Source of the DNA: Bacteroidaceae bacterium
Lineage (GTDB): Bacteria; Bacteroidota; Bacteroidia; Bacteroidales; Bacteroidaceae
NCBI GenBank assembly: GCA_024398615.1
Contig: JAKSIU010000009.1
Location: 1 to 64,000, forward strand
Reading direction: 5' to 3'
Length of the DNA stretch: 64,000 nucleotides
Part shown: positions 16,768 through 25,855 of the stretch, piece by piece
How the letters are laid out: every line of letters starts with the position of its first letter
How positions within the stretch are numbered: position 1 is the stretch's first letter
Position numbers and translations under genes: made by a program
Notes under the pieces: model-generated
What the model was told of the DNA's origin: nothing
Databases searched by the model: none
The model's input: only the letters and a program-made list of their open reading frames with translations

Positions 16768-18513
16768 ATGAAGAAAGACAGCAGATTACTGGCCTGGCTC
16801 CTGCCGCCGGTTTGTTTCGCAGCGTTCCTGCTCATTCTGCTCGCCTGTTCCAATTATTGTATAGGTTTCAAGGAACAGGCCGGCATATTCTTTTTCGGCC
16901 CGGACTGCCTGACCAGGTATATGACAGAACCGGCTGTGCTGGCATCTGTGCTGGGTGATTTACTTACGCGGTTCTTCTTTATGTCGGAGTGGACTGGCGT
17001 GGCCATCAGTATGGTCATGATTGTCCTGTTGTGGCTGGGCATTGACCGTTTCATGCACAGCATCGGTGCCAGTGTGAACTCACGTTTCCTGGCCATTGTT
17101 CCGGCTGCTCTCGAATGCGCTTTCGTCACATATCCCAATTACCCTCTGTCGGCCACCATAAGTCTTGTCTTGGGAGTATGGGCTGCTGTGGCTGTAGCTG
17201 CAGCCCGTAATCGGAATCTGATTTGGAAAATCGCCTGCATTGCGGGAGTGCCTGTACTTTATGTTATTGTGGGTGCTTCAGGGGCACTGGCTTTCGGATT
17301 CCTCATTTTGTCGCTGACATATGAGAAACAGCTGTTCAGAATTATTGCAGTAGCTGAAATCGTTCTGCTGCCGATCCTTGGCGGATGGCTGTACAACATG
17401 TCGGGAAAGGCCGCTTTGGTATATCCGGTCCCGGTCGGATACATAACTCCAAACATAGCCCTGGTAGCATTGTTGCCTTTGCTGATATGCATTCTGGCTT
17501 TCATTGCAAAAAGCAGGCAGTTCAAATGGTGGCTCGCATTTCCTGTCGCTGTCCTGTCTGTGGGACTGGTCTGGATCTCAAAGGCCGATGACGACCTTGA
17601 ATACAGCATTGAGATAGGCACACACGCCTATTACGGCGAATGGGAAAAGGTCCGTGAAATGGGGCGGGAGAACCATGGAAGCCGATATGGACTTTTCTTC
17701 TACAACCTGTCATTCGCGCGTGACGGTCAGCTTCCTGACAATCTTCTTTCCATCCGTCAGCATTACCTTGCCGACGGCCTGTTCCTTTCGGCAAGCAAGG
17801 GAGAAAACTATCTGTCTTCATTCTACATGCCGATGGCTCTGATTGAGATTGGCGATTTCGCCCAGGCCAATGACTGCGCCCTGCTCGGCCAGACAGCCAT
17901 GCCGGGAGGATACAGCAGCCGTATGATGGTGACACTGACTGAAATAGCCATTGCTTCCGGCCAATATGATGTAGCATTGAAATATCTTGACATACTTTCC
18001 CGTACGCCGGGATACATGCGTTGGGCATCGGCTCTGAAGGGCAAAGTGCTGGAAGGCGACATACCGGAAAAATATCTGAACTGGCGCAGCCGTTCATCGC
18101 AGGAGAACGATGTGCTTTTCGCTCAGGGCGACATCCGTTCTTCACTGAAAATCATAACCGATGCCACTCCGTTGAACAAGATATCGGCCGACTACTTGCT
18201 CTGTTCGCTGCTTCTTGAAAAGCGGGTCAATACTTTCGTGTCACTGTATGAACGTTGGTATCTGGGAATTCTGGACCGTTTCGTTGAAGTACCCGAAATT
18301 TACGAGCAGGCCCTTCTGGTCAATGTCAATTCAAACGAGAGTCTGGAAGAATGCGTGGAGCGCTATTCCATTTCCGAGAAGACATACAACCGTTATATGG
18401 AATTCCTTGAAGCGCAGATTGCGGCTCAGGGCAATCTGTCGCGACTGAAGAATTTTACCGATACCTACTGGTATTACATCATGACTACAAACTTTGTCCA
18501 GAACGAACAATAA
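16768..18513 (+). CDS. DUF6057-like polytopic membrane protein
   Basis: A 581-aa protein with an N-terminal half of roughly nine or ten hydrophobic helices (about 7-280) and a soluble C-terminal half resembling helical TPR-like repeats (about 285-575). It is recalled as the Bacteroidales family DUF6057, whose function is unknown. The ATG at 16768 (MKKDSRLLAWLLPP) is preferred over a TTG at 16741. The next gene begins 2 nt after its stop, so it is co-transcribed with the CxxCH beta-propeller lipoprotein; the pair may form one envelope assembly. Confidence 0.7.
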   Translation: MKKDSRLLAWLLPPVCFAAFLLILLACSNYCIGFKEQAGIFFFGPDCLTRYMTEPAVLASVLGDLLTRFFFMSEWTGVAISMVMIVLLWLGIDRFMHSIGASVNSRFLAIVPAALECAFVTYPNYPLSATISLVLGVWAAVAVAAARNRNLIWKIACIAGVPVLYVIVGASGALAFGFLILSLTYEKQLFRIIAVAEIVLLPILGGWLYNMSGKAALVYPVPVGYITPNIALVALLPLLICILAFIAKSRQFKWWLAFPVAVLSVGLVWISKADDDLEYSIEIGTHAYYGEWEKVREMGRENHGSRYGLFFYNLSFARDGQLPDNLLSIRQHYLADGLFLSASKGENYLSSFYMPMALIEIGDFAQANDCALLGQTAMPGGYSSRMMVTLTEIAIASGQYDVALKYLDILSRTPGYMRWASALKGKVLEGDIPEKYLNWRSRSSQENDVLFAQGDIRSSLKIITDATPLNKISADYLLCSLLLEKRVNTFVSLYERWYLGILDRFVEVPEIYEQALLVNVNSNESLEECVERYSISEKTYNRYMEFLEAQIAAQGNLSRLKNFTDTYWYYIMTTNFVQNEQ

Positions 18514-18515
18514 TA

Positions 18516-19943
18516 ATGAAACGCCATATTTTTCTTATTCCGGCCATACTCATTCTGGCCGCATGTTCAGATAATGCTGCCGATGGGCCCATGTCGCTCA
18601 CACCGGATTACAGCGACATAACCATTCCATGCAATATCGCGCCGTTGAATTTCAGGGTCAATGGTGCTTCGGACTTCACGGTAAGCGTGGAGGGCAGTAA
18701 CGGCAGTTATGAGTTCAAGGGACGTCGTGGACTGGTCAGTTTCGGGCTTGGCAAATGGCATTCCATGCTTGAGACCGAAAAAGGCAACACGCTGAATGTC
18801 TGTGTGAAGGCATCGGCCTCCGGTAAGGAACCTTTTGAAAGGAAGTTTACCTGGACGGTTTCGCCTGACAGCATAGACGCCTATCTGAGCTACCGTCTCA
18901 TAGAACCTGCGTATGAGGTCTGGAATGAGATTCAGATTGAAGAACGCTGTCTGGAGGATTTCTCGACCCGTCTGCTGGCCGACAATGCAAGTATAGACCA
19001 GAGCTGCATGAACTGCCATGTGACAAACGGAAACGGTACGTCATTCATGCATATCCGAGGCAGCCGTGGCGGTACCGTCCTGAACCGGAACGGTCAGGTA
19101 AGCAAGATAAGTACTGCAACGGACAGAACTGGCGGTGGCGTCTATGGTGACATTTCGCCTGACGGACGCTACGGGGTATTCACTACTGCCGACATCACAT
19201 TCGCCATTCACAGCCGGACAGACATGCGTATGGAGGTCTATGACAAGCGCAGTGATCTTGTGGTAATTGATTTTGACAATCTGACTGCTGCGGACAGTCC
19301 TGCGACAAGCGGCAGCGAATATCAGGAGACATTTCCCTGCTTTTCAGCTAACGGCCATATAATATATTTCTGCAGGGCACAGTCTTTCCAACAGCCTGAC
19401 AGTACAGCCAGTATGCATTATGACATTGCAGCCGTACAGTTTGATCCTGAAACCGGTAAGATGGGCGATACCGTGAAGACACTGATCCGCGGAGGCGAGA
19501 ATCTTTCATTCAGCCATCTCAAGGTCTCTCCTGACGGACGCTGGCTTATGGCTACTGTGGCCACCTACGGCACATTCCCGGTCTGGCATCCGGAAAGTGA
19601 ACTCTGGCTCATTGATCTTAAGGAGCATTCTGTAGACATAATGCCTGAGACGAATGCCTATGGAGCCGATACATATCACAGCTGGAGCCGTAACAGCCGT
19701 TGGGTGGTGTTCGCATCAAAGCGTGACGATATGGTCTATGGCCGTCCGTATATTGTCCATATTGACGGACAGGGACATGCAGGCAAGGCATTCGTGCTTC
19801 CGCAGCGCGATCCCGTCATGTATACCAGCACCATGAAGTCATTCAATATGCCTGAACTGTATCCTGCCCGTGAAGACTACGGAAGCCGCAGTATCTCCAG
19901 ACTGTATGACAGTTCTGACATCCGGCCGGTCATTTACCGTTGA
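18516..19943 (+). CDS. TolB/PD40-like beta-propeller lipoprotein with a CxxCH motif
   Basis: A 475-aa lipoprotein (lipobox LAAC with Cys17). A short Ig-like N-terminal domain is followed by CMNCH at 164-168, a class I heme c attachment motif, and then PD40-type propeller repeats (ISPDGRYGVFTTADI, VSPDGRWLMATVA, SRNSRWVVFASKRDD). A covalently bound heme is inferred from CxxCH only; no cytochrome maturation genes are in the window. It forms a two-gene unit with the membrane protein upstream. The 3' end overlaps the convergent thiE/thiD gene by 10 nt. Confidence 0.75.
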   Translation: MKRHIFLIPAILILAACSDNAADGPMSLTPDYSDITIPCNIAPLNFRVNGASDFTVSVEGSNGSYEFKGRRGLVSFGLGKWHSMLETEKGNTLNVCVKASASGKEPFERKFTWTVSPDSIDAYLSYRLIEPAYEVWNEIQIEERCLEDFSTRLLADNASIDQSCMNCHVTNGNGTSFMHIRGSRGGTVLNRNGQVSKISTATDRTGGGVYGDISPDGRYGVFTTADITFAIHSRTDMRMEVYDKRSDLVVIDFDNLTAADSPATSGSEYQETFPCFSANGHIIYFCRAQSFQQPDSTASMHYDIAAVQFDPETGKMGDTVKTLIRGGENLSFSHLKVSPDGRWLMATVATYGTFPVWHPESELWLIDLKEHSVDIMPETNAYGADTYHSWSRNSRWVVFASKRDDMVYGRPYIVHIDGQGHAGKAFVLPQRDPVMYTSTMKSFNMPELYPAREDYGSRSISRLYDSSDIRPVIYR

Positions 19944-21397
19944 GTGTTCCGGTGCAGCATGAAGAAATGATCCACCGGGCCGTGACCATGTCCCATGCGG
20001 TATCTTGCGCCTGCCTCTATTGCTGCCGAAATATACTGCTTCGCTGCCTGTGCCGCATCGTCCAGTCCCATTCCCTGTGCCAGATATGATGCGAAAGCCG
20101 ATGACATGGTGCATCCCGTACCATGTGTGTTCGGCGTATTGATGCGTCTTGACGGCATCTCAATGAAATGGTCCTCTTCAGCATTGTAGAAGCAGTCGAT
20201 AAGAGTGCTGTCGTCAAGATGTCCGGCTTTCATGAGTACGGAAACCGGTCGTCCGTCTCTGCTTGATATTCTCCTTGACAGCATACGTCCCACTCCCGCC
20301 AGTTCCTTCTGTGAATAGATCTGTGTACCGGCCAGAATGACGGCCTCGTCAATGTTCGGGGTGATGACTCTGGCCATAGGAGCCAGTACGTTCAGAAGCT
20401 GGTGGACGGCATCGTTTTCCAGAAGGCGGTCTCCCGATGTGGCGACCATGACCGGATCCAGGACTATGTTGCCGGTTGCACTGATTTCCTTGAGAGTTTC
20501 GGCAACAGCCTGGACCAGGGTGCCGTTGGCCAGCATGCCGATCTTTATGGCATCTGGCTCCAGGTCGCTGCATACGGCTCTGATCTGGGCGCGTACCGTT
20601 TCAACAGGTATGGGGAAGACATCCTGAACACCAAGCGTGTTCTGGACGGTGACAGCCGTGATGGCACTTGCTGCGTAACTGCCCGTGGCCTGGATGGCCT
20701 TGATGTCGGCTTGAATGCCTGCACCTCCACCGCTGTCACTGCCGGCTATTGTAAGGACTGTGGGCATTCTTCTTGAGGTAATCCGTTTCAGTGTGGTGGC
20801 GGCCTGAGAGGGGTCGGGGGCACATATTATGTCCGATACCACAGCAATGCCGGCGACTCCGCATTCCATTACGCCTGCTGCGGTGTGGCTGTTCATGCCG
20901 CCTATTGCAACAACCGGGTGGACGGAACGTTTCACGAACTCCCGGAGTCCGTCCAGTCCCCATGGACGGGCCGTGTCGGTCTTTGTCGGGGTGGCGAAGA
21001 CAGGCGATGCGGCAACGTAATTGACATCCATGCGGTTGGCCTGTTCCAACTGTTCGAAGTTCTCAATGGAAAGTCCTATGATGGCATCCTTTCCCAGCAT
21101 CTGTCGGCATTTCCAATATGGCATGTCACTCTGGCCTATGTGGACTCCATTGGCACCCACGGCCAGTGCCACTTCAACGTTGTCGTTGATTATGAGCGGT
21201 ATGCCTGACGGTCTGAGCAGTTCCATCATACGTCTGCCCAGTTCAATGAATCTGGGGGTGGGGCAGTCTTTTTCACGTAACTGCACCATGGTTACTCCAC
21301 CTTTGACGGCTTCGGCAACTATCTGTTCAAGATCACGGCCGGCAGCAAGACTGCGGTCGGTTACAAGATAAAGTTCAAGTGAACGGCTGTCTTTCAT
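19934..21397 (-). CDS. thiED: Fused thiamin-phosphate synthase / HMP-phosphate kinase (ThiE-ThiD)
   Basis: A 487-aa bifunctional enzyme. Residues about 1-205 are ThiE: QLREKDCPT, INDNVEVALAVGANGVHIGQ and the AIGGMNSHTAAGVMECG phosphate site, joining HMP-PP to thiazole phosphate. Residues about 213-487 are ThiD: TIAGSDSGGGAGIQADIKA, DPVMVATSGDRLL and the NTHGTGCTMSSAFA anion-hole segment, phosphorylating HMP and HMP-P. It follows thiM by 5 nt under the same riboswitch. With no thiC, thiG or thiH nearby, the operon fits salvage of thiazole and pyrimidine; biosynthetic genes may lie elsewhere. Confidence 0.94.
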   Translation of the reverse strand: MKDSRSLELYLVTDRSLAAGRDLEQIVAEAVKGGVTMVQLREKDCPTPRFIELGRRMMELLRPSGIPLIINDNVEVALAVGANGVHIGQSDMPYWKCRQMLGKDAIIGLSIENFEQLEQANRMDVNYVAASPVFATPTKTDTARPWGLDGLREFVKRSVHPVVAIGGMNSHTAAGVMECGVAGIAVVSDIICAPDPSQAATTLKRITSRRMPTVLTIAGSDSGGGAGIQADIKAIQATGSYAASAITAVTVQNTLGVQDVFPIPVETVRAQIRAVCSDLEPDAIKIGMLANGTLVQAVAETLKEISATGNIVLDPVMVATSGDRLLENDAVHQLLNVLAPMARVITPNIDEAVILAGTQIYSQKELAGVGRMLSRRISSRDGRPVSVLMKAGHLDDSTLIDCFYNAEEDHFIEMPSRRINTPNTHGTGCTMSSAFASYLAQGMGLDDAAQAAKQYISAAIEAGARYRMGHGHGPVDHFFMLHRNTQR

Positions 21398-21402
21398 GAC
21401 TT

Positions 21403-22194
21403 TCAGATTTTTGATAATTCATCAATGAAACGTATTGCAAAAGTCCCGGTACCCGGACAGTCATGAGCTGCAGCGCTGCCTGCACGTGCCATCAGTTCCA
21501 TGGCTTCGATGGCGGCAGTGAACGGGTCTCCCTGTACGGCCAGGAATGCTGCGGTAATAGCTGTTGCGGTGCAGCCCATTGCGGTGACTCTTGGCATCAG
21601 GGGACTTCCTCCTTCAATTGCGGTACTGTTCTCACCGTCAGTCACTATATCGGTAGCCCCGCTCATTGAGACAATGGCGCCCGTCACACGTGCCAGGAAG
21701 GCTGCGCTTTCCCTGGCCTGTGCAGTGTCAACGGCCGAATCCACACCGCGGATGGCGGCATCGGCCTTCACTGTGCTGCCGTCAAATCCCATCAGAGTTG
21801 CCAGGGCCATGATTTCGCCGGCATTGGCGCGAATGACTGTGGGGTGATAGTTCAATGCGAGGTCCGTTGATATGCGGTTCCTCAAGCCCGATGCTCCGGT
21901 TCCGACCGGGTCCAGGACCCATGGCTTTCCGGCCTGCAGGGCGGTTGCTGCCGCAATTCTGGCGGCCTTGACAAGCTGACTGTCCAGACAGCCCAGATTT
22001 ACGGCAAGACTTGAACTTCCGGACACTATGTCGGTCATTTCATCCGGACAGAATGACATGATGGGAGATGCGCCTATTGCCAGCAGGGCATTGGCGCTCA
22101 TGTTCATTGCAACAAAATTCGTGATGTTGTGTACGAGGGGCGCCTTACTCCTGATTCTGGCGCAATCCTCAAGAAAGAGTGATTTGTCTGACAT
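21403..22194 (-). CDS. thiM: Hydroxyethylthiazole kinase
   Basis: A 263-aa kinase that phosphorylates the thiamin thiazole for salvage. It shows PLVHNITNFVAMNMSANALL at 19-38, GASPIMSF, WVLDPVGTGASGLRN and the catalytic VTAMGCTATAITAAFLA motif near 208. The length is normal. The ATG at 22194 lies directly at the 3' edge of a TPP riboswitch, which places control of this gene and thiE/thiD under thiamin diphosphate. Confidence 0.95.
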   Translation of the reverse strand: MSDKSLFLEDCARIRSKAPLVHNITNFVAMNMSANALLAIGASPIMSFCPDEMTDIVSGSSSLAVNLGCLDSQLVKAARIAAATALQAGKPWVLDPVGTGASGLRNRISTDLALNYHPTVIRANAGEIMALATLMGFDGSTVKADAAIRGVDSAVDTAQARESAAFLARVTGAIVSMSGATDIVTDGENSTAIEGGSPLMPRVTAMGCTATAITAAFLAVQGDPFTAAIEAMELMARAGSAAAHDCPGTGTFAIRFIDELSKI

Positions 22195-22270
22195 TTCCTT
22201 ACGTCGGTATTAACCGCTTCAAGTTCAAAGGGTCTCTCTCAACCGGATTTTCCGGTACCCCTATGCATTC
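22191..22270 (-). promoter_or_regulatory. TPP (THI-box) riboswitch upstream of thiM
   Basis: Read on the minus strand, the leader contains GGGGTACC (22261-22254), then a variable hairpin, TGAGAGAGACCCTTTGAA and CGGTTAATACCGACGTAAGG, ordered exactly as in the THI element. GCAT at 22266-22263 can pair with ATGT at 22194-22191 to close a P1-type helix, which would take in the thiM start codon. The riboswitch probably acts on translation initiation, though this is inferred. Confidence 0.93.
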
Positions 22271-22275
22271 GCTTG

Positions 22276-22283
22276 CAAAGATA
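22276..22283 (-). promoter_or_regulatory. -7 promoter box for the thi operon
   Basis: TATCTTTG on the minus strand (22283 to 22276) is a perfect TAnnTTTG box placed so that transcription begins at the 5' edge of the riboswitch. No -33 TTTG is visible; the region upstream is transposase-remnant sequence, so the original -33 element may have been replaced. Confidence 0.55.
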
Positions 22284-22290
22284 CTGCTTT

Positions 22291-22843
22291 TTTGAGGGAA
22301 CTGTATATCTGTTGACTGCAATATTGAAATGCACCGAGGGCATGATTGACCCGGACTCCCTTACCGGATGGTATCTGAGGATGCTCACAAGCAACAGGAG
22401 ACAGCTGCTGTCGGTCTGCAAGCTCATCGTAGCTGACGCATACTTCTCAAAGGAAAGTTTCGTCACAGGTGTACAGAGGCTTGGCTTTGACCTTGTCAGC
22501 CGCTTCCGCGATGACGTGCGTCTGAGATATCTACAGAACACGTTTCCAGCTGGAGTTCGTCTTTCGTGATGCCAAGCAGTTCACTGGTCTCACGCACTGC
22601 CAGGCGAGAAACAGCAATGCACTGTCGTTTGCCTTCAACGCATCCCTCACTTCTGTCAACATTGCCAGGGCTTTTGCACGTCAGCAGGGGATGGACCTTT
22701 CGGTGGGTTCAACCAAAACGCTGCTGCACAACGCTGCAATGGTGGAGCGATTTATTTCCATGTCCGGAAAACATGCGGACATGAGATTTAATAACACTGA
22801 TTTCAAAGAACTTTTGTTCTACGGCGTCAGAGCCGCAGTATGA
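22291..22843 (+). pseudogene. Decayed DDE (IS4-like) transposase remnant
   Basis: Two reading frames carry parts of one transposase. The first (to about 22541) has LLSVCKLIVADAYFSKESFV and FDLVSRFRDDVRLRYL. From about 22543 a shifted frame continues with FQLEFVFRDAKQFTGLTHCQ, ALSFAFNASLTSVNIARAFA and a normal-looking C-terminus ending at TGA 22841-22843. The N-terminal catalytic region is missing, and the segment normally found between RLRYL and the FVFRDAKQ motif is absent, indicating an internal deletion with frameshift as well as 5' truncation. The left limit is approximate. No terminal inverted repeats were recognised. Confidence 0.8.
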
Positions 22844-22871
22844 TTTTTATAAAACTAACGAACTATTGAAA

Positions 22872-24452
22872 TTAGGAACTTATCAAAATCTGTCGGACTT
22901 CACTTCGTATTTGTCGAATCACATTTGAATTTACTTTTACCGGCTTGGCAAGTATGAACTTACCCATCTCCTGCATTTCTTCAATGCGGCCGCTTTCCTC
23001 GAACAGCTGGAACAGCCCATATAGGGGGAGGAATCTTACCGGACACATCCTTGATGCCAGCCTGTAATAATACTCTGCAGAGTCAGGCATGCCGCACTCT
23101 CTGGCATTGTCGGCAAGAAACAGTGCGGTGTCATAATCAGGCATAAGGTCAAAACTTTCGGCTGCCATTCGGGCGGCACTCCCACAGTCACCATTCTCTG
23201 ACAACACATAAGCGTAGTTGTATAGGAAATAGGGATCCTTTTTGAGTCTTGGATACAACTCAGAATAGCCTTCAAGTATCCTGGCTGAACTGCCGCCAGA
23301 TTCCCATTCCGCTGACAGCCTGCCCCACCGTATCTGCAAGTCTGTCCAGGATACTGTAAAGAACAAGCCGATGACCGATGTTGCAACTGCAGCTGACATT
23401 GACACGACCTTGAGCCTTCTGCCCATATTTTGCAGTATATCCTTGAATACCAGCAGCAGTGAGAAGACCGTAGCCAAGACCGTAAGCGGATAACGGAACG
23501 GATAGGAGAACATCGCCATGACTGCCGTGCCAGCCAGAACCATCATTCCCACAGATGACTCTCTGTCAGGCCTCCTGATGTAATGCCTTACGGTTATTGT
23601 GATTGTTGCCATAAGCACTGCAACGCCAGCCAGCCCGAAATTGACTGCCACAAGTACAAACTCATTCAGCGGATGGGTGACGTTGTCCGCCAGCATCGGC
23701 AGCACACTGCTTGTGCAGCGGTCCAGATAATCCGCCTGGTACAGCATATACTGGCTGCGGAATCCGTGCATTCCATGGCCAAGCAGCGGTGCATCCCTGA
23801 ACATGTTCCAGCATACTCCGAGTATGAGCCCCCTGCCGCTGTTGGAAGCTCTCTTGAGGAAGGAAAGATAGACTACTGCAGCAATTACCGGCAGGGAGAA
23901 CAACAGTGATGCTATCCATCTTCTCCTTGCATTATCCATATTGCGGAAAAGATACAGCAACATAACCGCTCCAATGGCAAGAATTCCTGTACGTGAACCG
24001 TTGGCAGCCATTATCATCAGCACAGCTACGGACACAAGCATGACAATGCAGTATTTCATCCGCTTGCTGCCAATGCCATCAACAAGGGCGAGCACAAACG
24101 GAAATGATACCGTGAGGGCTGCGCTGAGACCGGCAGGGTTGTCAAATCCGGCAAGTGCGCGAAAGCCGTTACCTGAACTTACCGGAACGATTCCAGTAAC
24201 CTGCAATACAGAGTGCACAAGCACTATTGCGAATGACAGTGCAAAAGATATGCAAATCCACACAAAGTCAGTCTGCAGGCTGTCTTTTGATACAGACAGA
24301 CCGCAGACCGACAATATGGGAACGGTGACACAGAAGGCAATTCCGGCACAAATCCACCTGCTAACTATCTGACCGTCACATATTACACCATTATACGGCA
24401 ATACCGCAAGTATGGCAGTGACGGTCAGCAGCAGCCCGAAAAAGTTACTCAT
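22872..24452 (-). CDS. O-antigen ligase / Wzy-like membrane protein with C-terminal TPR-like region
   Basis: A 526-aa protein with about ten to twelve hydrophobic helices in residues 1-380, including FDNPAGLSAALTVSFPFVLA, ANGSRTGILAIGA and GHGMHGFRSQYMLYQ, typical of the O-antigen ligase/polymerase family, followed by a soluble helical tail resembling TPR repeats (about 395-520). In this family the membrane domain transfers or polymerises lipid-linked glycans at the periplasmic face; the acceptor here is unknown. Start ATG 24452 overlaps the upstream lipoprotein stop (ATGAGTAA), indicating coupling; an upstream ATG at 24497 is less likely. Confidence 0.8.
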   Translation of the reverse strand: MSNFFGLLLTVTAILAVLPYNGVICDGQIVSRWICAGIAFCVTVPILSVCGLSVSKDSLQTDFVWICISFALSFAIVLVHSVLQVTGIVPVSSGNGFRALAGFDNPAGLSAALTVSFPFVLALVDGIGSKRMKYCIVMLVSVAVLMIMAANGSRTGILAIGAVMLLYLFRNMDNARRRWIASLLFSLPVIAAVVYLSFLKRASNSGRGLILGVCWNMFRDAPLLGHGMHGFRSQYMLYQADYLDRCTSSVLPMLADNVTHPLNEFVLVAVNFGLAGVAVLMATITITVRHYIRRPDRESSVGMMVLAGTAVMAMFSYPFRYPLTVLATVFSLLLVFKDILQNMGRRLKVVSMSAAVATSVIGLFFTVSWTDLQIRWGRLSAEWESGGSSARILEGYSELYPRLKKDPYFLYNYAYVLSENGDCGSAARMAAESFDLMPDYDTALFLADNARECGMPDSAEYYYRLASRMCPVRFLPLYGLFQLFEESGRIEEMQEMGKFILAKPVKVNSNVIRQIRSEVRQILISS

Positions 24453-25836
24453 CCGGCATTGTTGGATCCCAGACAGGCCAGATCTGTTCATATCCATATT
24501 TTGGGTCGGTCACAATTTTGATACATCCTGTGCCAGACTTGTAATAGTAAGTGTGACCGTCGGCGTCGCGATAAAACTCGCCAGAATAAGTGAATACATA
24601 TGCATTATCATTATCCGCTGCCGTTCCACACCATAAATGAGCACTATTGGGATGCATTTTCACCACGTTTCCGTTGGGACCTTTTATGATGCCCAAATAT
24701 GCACTACCATTATTACTGTCTTTCTCAATCTCCGACACATTGCAATTGGCTATCAGTTCTTCAACGTCAGCCTTGGATGGCATTCTCCATTTTCCGCCCA
24801 ACATGATATGCACGACATCATATTCCGTACCGCTTATTTCCGTTCCTATGTCCCTGCAGCTTGAGCTTGCCGCATCCCAATGCTCGTAATGAGTCCGTAT
24901 ATAATCTTCATCATATGCTTTACTTGTATGAAATCTGGCACTGGCTCCCCACTGGAAATAACTATATTGGAAAGAAACGCCATTATAATATTTTGGAAAA
25001 GGTTGCTCATCTCCAAGCATAATTGATGACCAACGGATTCCGCTGGGCAGCCCCAGGTCTACGGCCGTCTCATTGAAATCACGGGTGCTGAATGTGACCT
25101 CGGGTCCGTATGCATAAGCGTTCTGGCCTGAGGGCGTGGGGTAGCTGATGTAAATCCTGATATGCATCGTGGTTGCCGGATCCAGTTGCATAAGCCAGAA
25201 ACTCGGCGATTTCAGGTCTGCCCCCGCTTCGAATGGATATGCTGTGGAGTTGGTCATGTTGCAGTCTTCGGATTCGGAAAGCAGGAATCCAATCTCACAT
25301 ATCCCCGCATCAGTGTCATCTATGCTCTTGATGCTGCCTTTGGCAACGGCGTCAAAGTAGCGTATGTTTTCCATACTGACTTCTGATATCACCGGAGCGA
25401 ACGGCTTGGTGCGGAATGTCTGTACGGCACTGATTTCGCGTTTGGCACTGTCTCTGCCCTGCGAGAACAGGCAGAAACTGTACTCCGTATCCGGCTTGAG
25501 TCCCGTGACAGTGCCCGTATATGACAAGCCGGATATCTTGGCCCCGTCGAATACCAGGAATCCCGAATAGTCACCTGTTTCCTTCCAGGACTTGAATATG
25601 TTTCCGTCATCATCGGACTTCTCACGGTAAAGTACACCGTACCTGCCGAATACAAGGTCCGTTTTTTCTATGCCGTTGAAAACGCCCGATATGGTTGCAG
25701 TTAGTGCAGTCCAATCGGCACTATTAACGGTAATATTGTAAGACTCTTCCACAACAGGGTCTGTCGGCTTTTCGCCGCACGATGCTGCTGCCAGCAGTGT
25801 CCCGGCAAAACAGCAGGTAACGATGATTCTTTTCAT
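24445..25836 (-). CDS. Lipoprotein with Fn3-like and FISUMP-type domains
   Basis: A 463-aa lipoprotein (signal MKRIIVTCCFAGTLLAAASC). Residues about 33-250 resemble fibronectin-type repeats (GLKPDTEYSFCLFSQGRD). The C-terminal third (VDLGLPSGIRWSS, YFQWGASARF, GGKWRMPSKADVEELIANC) matches the Bacteroidales/Fibrobacter 'major paralogous' FISUMP-type domain, as remembered. Such proteins are surface or secreted, of unknown role. It is translationally coupled to the O-antigen-ligase-like gene and 19 nt after the next lipoprotein gene upstream. Confidence 0.75.
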   Translation of the reverse strand: MKRIIVTCCFAGTLLAAASCGEKPTDPVVEESYNITVNSADWTALTATISGVFNGIEKTDLVFGRYGVLYREKSDDDGNIFKSWKETGDYSGFLVFDGAKISGLSYTGTVTGLKPDTEYSFCLFSQGRDSAKREISAVQTFRTKPFAPVISEVSMENIRYFDAVAKGSIKSIDDTDAGICEIGFLLSESEDCNMTNSTAYPFEAGADLKSPSFWLMQLDPATTMHIRIYISYPTPSGQNAYAYGPEVTFSTRDFNETAVDLGLPSGIRWSSIMLGDEQPFPKYYNGVSFQYSYFQWGASARFHTSKAYDEDYIRTHYEHWDAASSSCRDIGTEISGTEYDVVHIMLGGKWRMPSKADVEELIANCNVSEIEKDSNNGSAYLGIIKGPNGNVVKMHPNSAHLWCGTAADNDNAYVFTYSGEFYRDADGHTYYYKSGTGCIKIVTDPKYGYEQIWPVWDPTMPDE

Positions 25837-25855
25837 AGAGCTTTATAGGTTTTCA

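Noticed and set aside
22273-22569. 98-aa intact gene at the left of the transposase remnant
   Set aside because: Its first codons read through the thi promoter in antisense, and the frame ends abruptly where the transposase motif shifts frame.
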